A stretch of 8,172 bases of DNA from JBBRLA01 sp038231615 (GTDB taxonomy: Bacteria > Myxococcota_A > Polyangia > Palsa-1104 > JAEUJZ01): assembly GCA_038231615.1 (NCBI GenBank), contig JBBRLA010000382.1:1-8172 (forward strand), read 5' to 3'. Shown piece by piece: positions 5,173-8,172 of the stretch. The notes under the pieces were generated by a model that did not search any database, was not told the DNA's origin, and worked only from the letters and a program-made list of their open reading frames with translations. Positions within the stretch are counted from its first letter, which is position 1; every line of letters begins with the position of its first letter. Both the position numbers and the translations under genes were made by a program.

Positions 5173-8172
5173 CTTCACGTCTTTCGTCGCTCCTTGTCCA
5201 GGATGGCCTGGTGACCGCGCAACGCATGGCGGACGCCTTCCAGCGCCAGGTGATCTACGGCGGCTCACTCGACACGAACCTGCTGGAGATGCGGGTTATC
5301 GATGAGGAAGTCCTGTTGACCTACCTGGGCCGCTCGGCCAGCTTGCCGACGCAGCCCGTGGGCATCGCCGCCATGGGACAGCCCTCGGCCAAGATGCTGC
5401 GCAACTTCCCGCACGTCATCGCCGAGCGCTTTCACGCAGTGCCGGGCGAAAGTATCGACGGCGGGGTATTGCGGGTACTGGTGGCCGACCACGCCGAGCC
5501 GCAGGACATGGAGGCGCTGGCCCAGGCGGTGCGCATGCGCATCGAGCCGTGGATCGCGCCGGAGTTCCGCTTGGTCGAGGCGATGGACGTCATCTACGGG
5601 GTGCCGATGCCGCCGCGCTTCCTGCGGCTGCTCACCCGTAGCAAGCAGGCCTTCGAGAGCAAGCCCCTGCCCGCCCCGCGGCTCATCGATCCGGTGCCGC
5701 GCTTCGGCAACCTGCAAGAGTTCCGCCTGGACGGAACGCAGGAGCCGAGCCTACCCGGGGTACCTCAGGAATCGCTGACCCCCGAGTCGATGATCCCCAG
5801 GCCGTCAGCCACGACCCCACCGCCTCCACCGCCCCCGCGGGTCGAGGTGGCCAGCGAAGACGCCATCATCAGCGAGGCCCCCAGCGATTTCCACTCGGCC
5901 CCGACCCGGGTAGACGCGGTGCCGGAGCTGATCTCCGAGCAGTCGGCGCCGGTGATGCCGGTGAAGATCGAGGCAGTACGCCTCGAGGAGGCGCCCCTCG
6001 TCGCGCTGGTGCGACAGCCTGCTGCGCAGAAGCCATCGGTGCCGCCGCCTGCCGCGTCGGTGCCGCCGCCTGCCGCCGTGCAGAAACCGGCCGCGCCCTT
6101 AACACTCGCCGCCGCGCATCCGCAAGCGGTGCCGCAGACTCAGTTCTCCGGCAAGAAAAAGAAGAAGCGCCGCGGCGACGCGCCCAAGATCCCGCCGCCG
6201 GCCCCGATCATTGCCAAGCCGGTCATCATCCCGCCGGGCCAGCCAATCCTGCCCGCCCGCATCGAGACGACGCCTGCGCGTGCCGAGGCCGTACCGATGC
6301 GGCAAGAGTCCGTCCCGACCCGCCGCGAGATTGCGCCGCCCCCAGTCGCGCCGGAGATGGCCATCAATGAACGGCGTTCCGCTTCGCTGCGCGCTATTGA
6401 ACCCAGTGTGGTGGTTACCGATCTGCCCAATGAGGTCCGTGCCGCCGAACGTGATGACACTGTCGTGCAGCTGGCGCAGGAGATGCCGAGCCCCCCTCGG
6501 GGTATGTCCTTTTCGGACGCCCCGCCGCGGCGCTCAGATCTCACCCCGCTGCCTTCCCCGGTGCCGCCGCCCTCGGAGTTCTCCGGGCCCAATTCGAGCC
6601 TGGTCTCGGGGCTGCACGGGGTGGTGACTGCTCCCGACCAGAGCAAGACCTCCGAGCCGATCCCGGTGCCGATCGACAGCGGTCGCCTGGGCGAGCAGAT
6701 CATCCACGGCCACCCAGGCCTGACCACGCCGGTGCCCCGGGACGGATCGCGGGTCGCCGTGGCCCTGCCTGCGGTACGGCCGGAGCCACTCTCTTTCGAG
6801 GCCGCCCGGGAGATCATCGCCAAGGCCGAGGAGCGCGACCAGATCTTCGAGGTGCTCTGTCGCGCGGTGCGCGGCCGGGCGGCCTTCGCCGCGGTGTTCA
6901 CCGTCCACGGAGACGTCGCTTTCGGACGAACGGCACTGCATGACGAGTGGCTCGACCGGCAGGCCCTGGGGAAGGTGGCGGTGCCGCTTGACCGCCCGTC
7001 GGCCTTCCGCATCGCCGTGAAGGGGCGTTCGCCCTACGTCGGACGCCTGGGCGACCAGCCGGCGGCGGGGGAGCCGCTCTCGGTCCTTGGGCGCAAGCCC
7101 CCTCTGATGGGGGCGGTGCTGCCAGTGCTGGTCCGCGGGCGGGCCGTGGCGCTGCTCTACCTGGACGACGCCGGCAGGGACCTGTCGTCCAGCCTGATCG
7201 ACGATCTGCGACCGCTGGTCAGCGAGGTGTCCCAGGCGTTCCAACGGCTGGTGTTGCGCAGCCGGGCTGGCGGCTTCGGCGGCGAGGAGAATGGCGATCG
7301 CCGCGGACGCGTTCAGGAAGAGATGCTGGCGCCGACCACCAGCGCGTGGCGACCCGATCGGGACAAACGAGGGCGGGCGACCCTGGCCCGCTTCTCTCCC
7401 GCCGAGGTGGCACGCCAGCCGGAGCCGGCGCAAGAGAAGGTCATTGAGGTCAAGGACACGCCGCGGATCGAGTCCGAGGCGCCCCGGCGGCCGGTCAGCG
7501 GAGACGGCACACCCCGGGAGTCCCAGGAAGGGCCGACGACGCGGCTGCGCAAGGGGCAGGTCGATCGCGAGGCGCCGCGGTCCATAGATCGCGAAGCGCC
7601 GCAGGCGCCGCGGTCCATAGATCGCGAAGCGCCGCAGGCGCCGCGGTCCATAGATCGCGAAGCGCCGCAGGCGCCGCGGTCCATAGATCGCGAAGCACCG
7701 CAGGCGCCGCGGTCCATAGAGCCCAAGGCCAGCCCTGGCTTCGATCTGACACCAGCCCCGGTAGCGTCGAAACCTGTGACCTCCGAGGCCTCGAAGCCGG
7801 CGACCCCGCTTGGACCCACGACCCAGGCGATCTCCACGGCCAAGTCGACCCCCGCGGCCAAGGCGGCCTCCGCGCTCAAGGCCCCCCCCGCGACCTCCGC
7901 AGGGAAGCCAGCCCAGGCGACCCCCGCAGGGAAGCCGACCCAGGCGACACCAGCCGGCCCTGCGACCCGGCCGGGTGCCAAAGAGCCGGGTCGGCGCCCG
8001 GAGCCTTCGCCGGAGATCGTTGCGCGGCTGGAATTGGCGCGGGCGGAGAAGGCCGATGTGCCCCTCGCCGAGCTGCTCTCGCGGGCCAGCAACGGCGATG
8101 AGAAAGCCGCGGCGCGGTTGCTCGCGGGCGGCGAGGACGCGGCACGGCTGGTGGTGATGGCGCTGCCCGGTC
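5169..8172 (+). CDS. GspE_N/MshEN-domain multidomain protein, 3' end outside window
   Basis: The frame is open from ATG 5169 to the window end, at least 1001 residues. Residues 4-27 (RLSSLLVQDGLVTAQRM...Q) and 31-60 resemble the two repeats of the GspE/MshE N-terminal domain, which in MshE binds cyclic di-GMP. The first repeat keeps the spacing of Arg, Leu, Gly, Leu and Gln but has Ser for the first Gly. Residues about 200-540 are proline-rich and disordered, with seven prolines (217-223), SVPPPAA twice (290-303) and a polybasic patch, KKKKKRR (329-335). Residues 541-697 look like a GAF-like domain (RDQIFEVL, PVLVRGRAVALLYLDD). Then come an 11-residue repeat (805-850), an Ala/Pro/Thr-rich region, and from about 949 the start of a helical, perhaps HEAT-like, domain. 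No Walker motif is visible, so it is not a secretion ATPase as far as seen. It may be a c-di-GMP-linked regulator or adaptor; that is inference. Confidence 0.88.
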   Translation, partial: MTSRLSSLLVQDGLVTAQRMADAFQRQVIYGGSLDTNLLEMRVIDEEVLLTYLGRSASLPTQPVGIAAMGQPSAKMLRNFPHVIAERFHAVPGESIDGGVLRVLVADHAEPQDMEALAQAVRMRIEPWIAPEFRLVEAMDVIYGVPMPPRFLRLLTRSKQAFESKPLPAPRLIDPVPRFGNLQEFRLDGTQEPSLPGVPQESLTPESMIPRPSATTPPPPPPPRVEVASEDAIISEAPSDFHSAPTRVDAVPELISEQSAPVMPVKIEAVRLEEAPLVALVRQPAAQKPSVPPPAASVPPPAAVQKPAAPLTLAAAHPQAVPQTQFSGKKKKKRRGDAPKIPPPAPIIAKPVIIPPGQPILPARIETTPARAEAVPMRQESVPTRREIAPPPVAPEMAINERRSASLRAIEPSVVVTDLPNEVRAAERDDTVVQLAQEMPSPPRGMSFSDAPPRRSDLTPLPSPVPPPSEFSGPNSSLVSGLHGVVTAPDQSKTSEPIPVPIDSGRLGEQIIHGHPGLTTPVPRDGSRVAVALPAVRPEPLSFEAAREIIAKAEERDQIFEVLCRAVRGRAAFAAVFTVHGDVAFGRTALHDEWLDRQALGKVAVPLDRPSAFRIAVKGRSPYVGRLGDQPAAGEPLSVLGRKPPLMGAVLPVLVRGRAVALLYLDDAGRDLSSSLIDDLRPLVSEVSQAFQRLVLRSRAGGFGGEENGDRRGRVQEEMLAPTTSAWRPDRDKRGRATLARFSPAEVARQPEPAQEKVIEVKDTPRIESEAPRRPVSGDGTPRESQEGPTTRLRKGQVDREAPRSIDREAPQAPRSIDREAPQAPRSIDREAPQAPRSIDREAPQAPRSIEPKASPGFDLTPAPVASKPVTSEASKPATPLGPTTQAISTAKSTPAAKAASALKAPPATSAGKPAQATPAGKPTQATPAGPATRPGAKEPGRRPEPSPEIVARLELARAEKADVPLAELLSRASNGDEKAAARLLAGGEDAARLVVMALPG
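6036..6077 (+). repeat. 21-bp in-frame tandem repeat (SVPPPAA x2)
   Basis: Two adjacent 21-base copies (6036-6056, 6057-6077) differing at the last base encode SVPPPAA twice within the proline-rich linker of the long protein. Confidence 0.85.
7563..7720 (+). repeat. 33-bp in-frame coding minisatellite (SIDREAPQAPR)
   Basis: Four full 33-base units run at 7581-7613, 7614-7646, 7647-7679 and 7680-7712. A partial unit precedes (7563-7580) and eight bases of a fifth follow (7713-7720). I see one base difference between the units, a silent GCG to GCA change in unit four, so the expansion looks recent. Each unit encodes SIDREAPQAPR, keeping the frame of the long protein (residues 805-848). Each uses ATA for Ile, and I found no other ATA codon in this reading frame. 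Confidence 0.95.
7890..7961 (+). repeat. 27-bp imperfect repeat (ATPAGKPTQ-like)
   Basis: Two 27-base copies (7890-7916, 7917-7943) and a diverged partial third (7944-7961) encode ATSAGKPAQ, ATPAGKPTQ and ATPAGP. They are older and more diverged than the 33-bp array upstream and lie in the Ala/Pro-rich linker before the C-terminal helical region. Confidence 0.75.

Noticed and set aside
7563..7720. Repeat array as a possible CRISPR
   Set aside because: The units are contiguous with no spacers, are a multiple of three bases, and sit in frame inside a long coding region.
5265..8145. Several antisense frames opposite the long multidomain gene
   Set aside because: The + strand frame is open without interruption from 5169 to the end, with recognisable domains; the antisense products are repetitive shadows of the repeats and Pro codons.

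Overview
The window is GC-rich, and every gene I can support lies on the + strand. I see no tRNA, rRNA, CRISPR array or insertion sequence. The gene types suggest a Myxococcota / former Deltaproteobacteria-like chromosome: a type II/IV secretion ATPase N-terminal (GspE_N/MshEN) domain on a long proline-rich protein with no ATPase, an adjacent RDD membrane protein, and an EK-rich coiled-coil membrane protein. This placement rests on gene content and composition, not on a marker gene.

Left part (1-1604): the window opens inside a XerC-type tyrosine recombinase whose catalytic domain is complete. After a 70-base gap comes a dienelactone-hydrolase family protein with a signal peptide and an intact Cys-Asp-His triad. 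Middle (1605-2713): a 254-base leader with a weak promoter candidate and a small hairpin precedes an unrecognised 249-residue protein. That protein has a long charged coiled coil, one membrane helix, a second coiled coil and a short tail with two cysteines.

Right part (2714-8172): two overlapping gene pairs are separated by 150 bases. prmA (ribosomal protein L11 methyltransferase) and rsmE (16S rRNA m3U1498 methyltransferase) share a GTGA stop/start, a ribosome-modification pair. Next come an RDD-family membrane protein and a very long protein (at least 1001 residues, still open at the window end), which share ATGA. The long protein has two GspE_N/MshEN-like repeats, a proline-rich linker with a polybasic patch, a GAF-like domain, a near-perfect 33-bp coding minisatellite, an Ala/Pro-rich stretch and the start of a helical, possibly HEAT-like, domain.

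The most unusual parts are this long multidomain protein with its in-frame tandem repeat, the coiled-coil membrane protein, and a 12-base AT-rich sequence shared exactly by the two intergenic leaders at 1701 and 2702. Most other genes are ordinary housekeeping functions. I did not find a clear new defence or mobile system.
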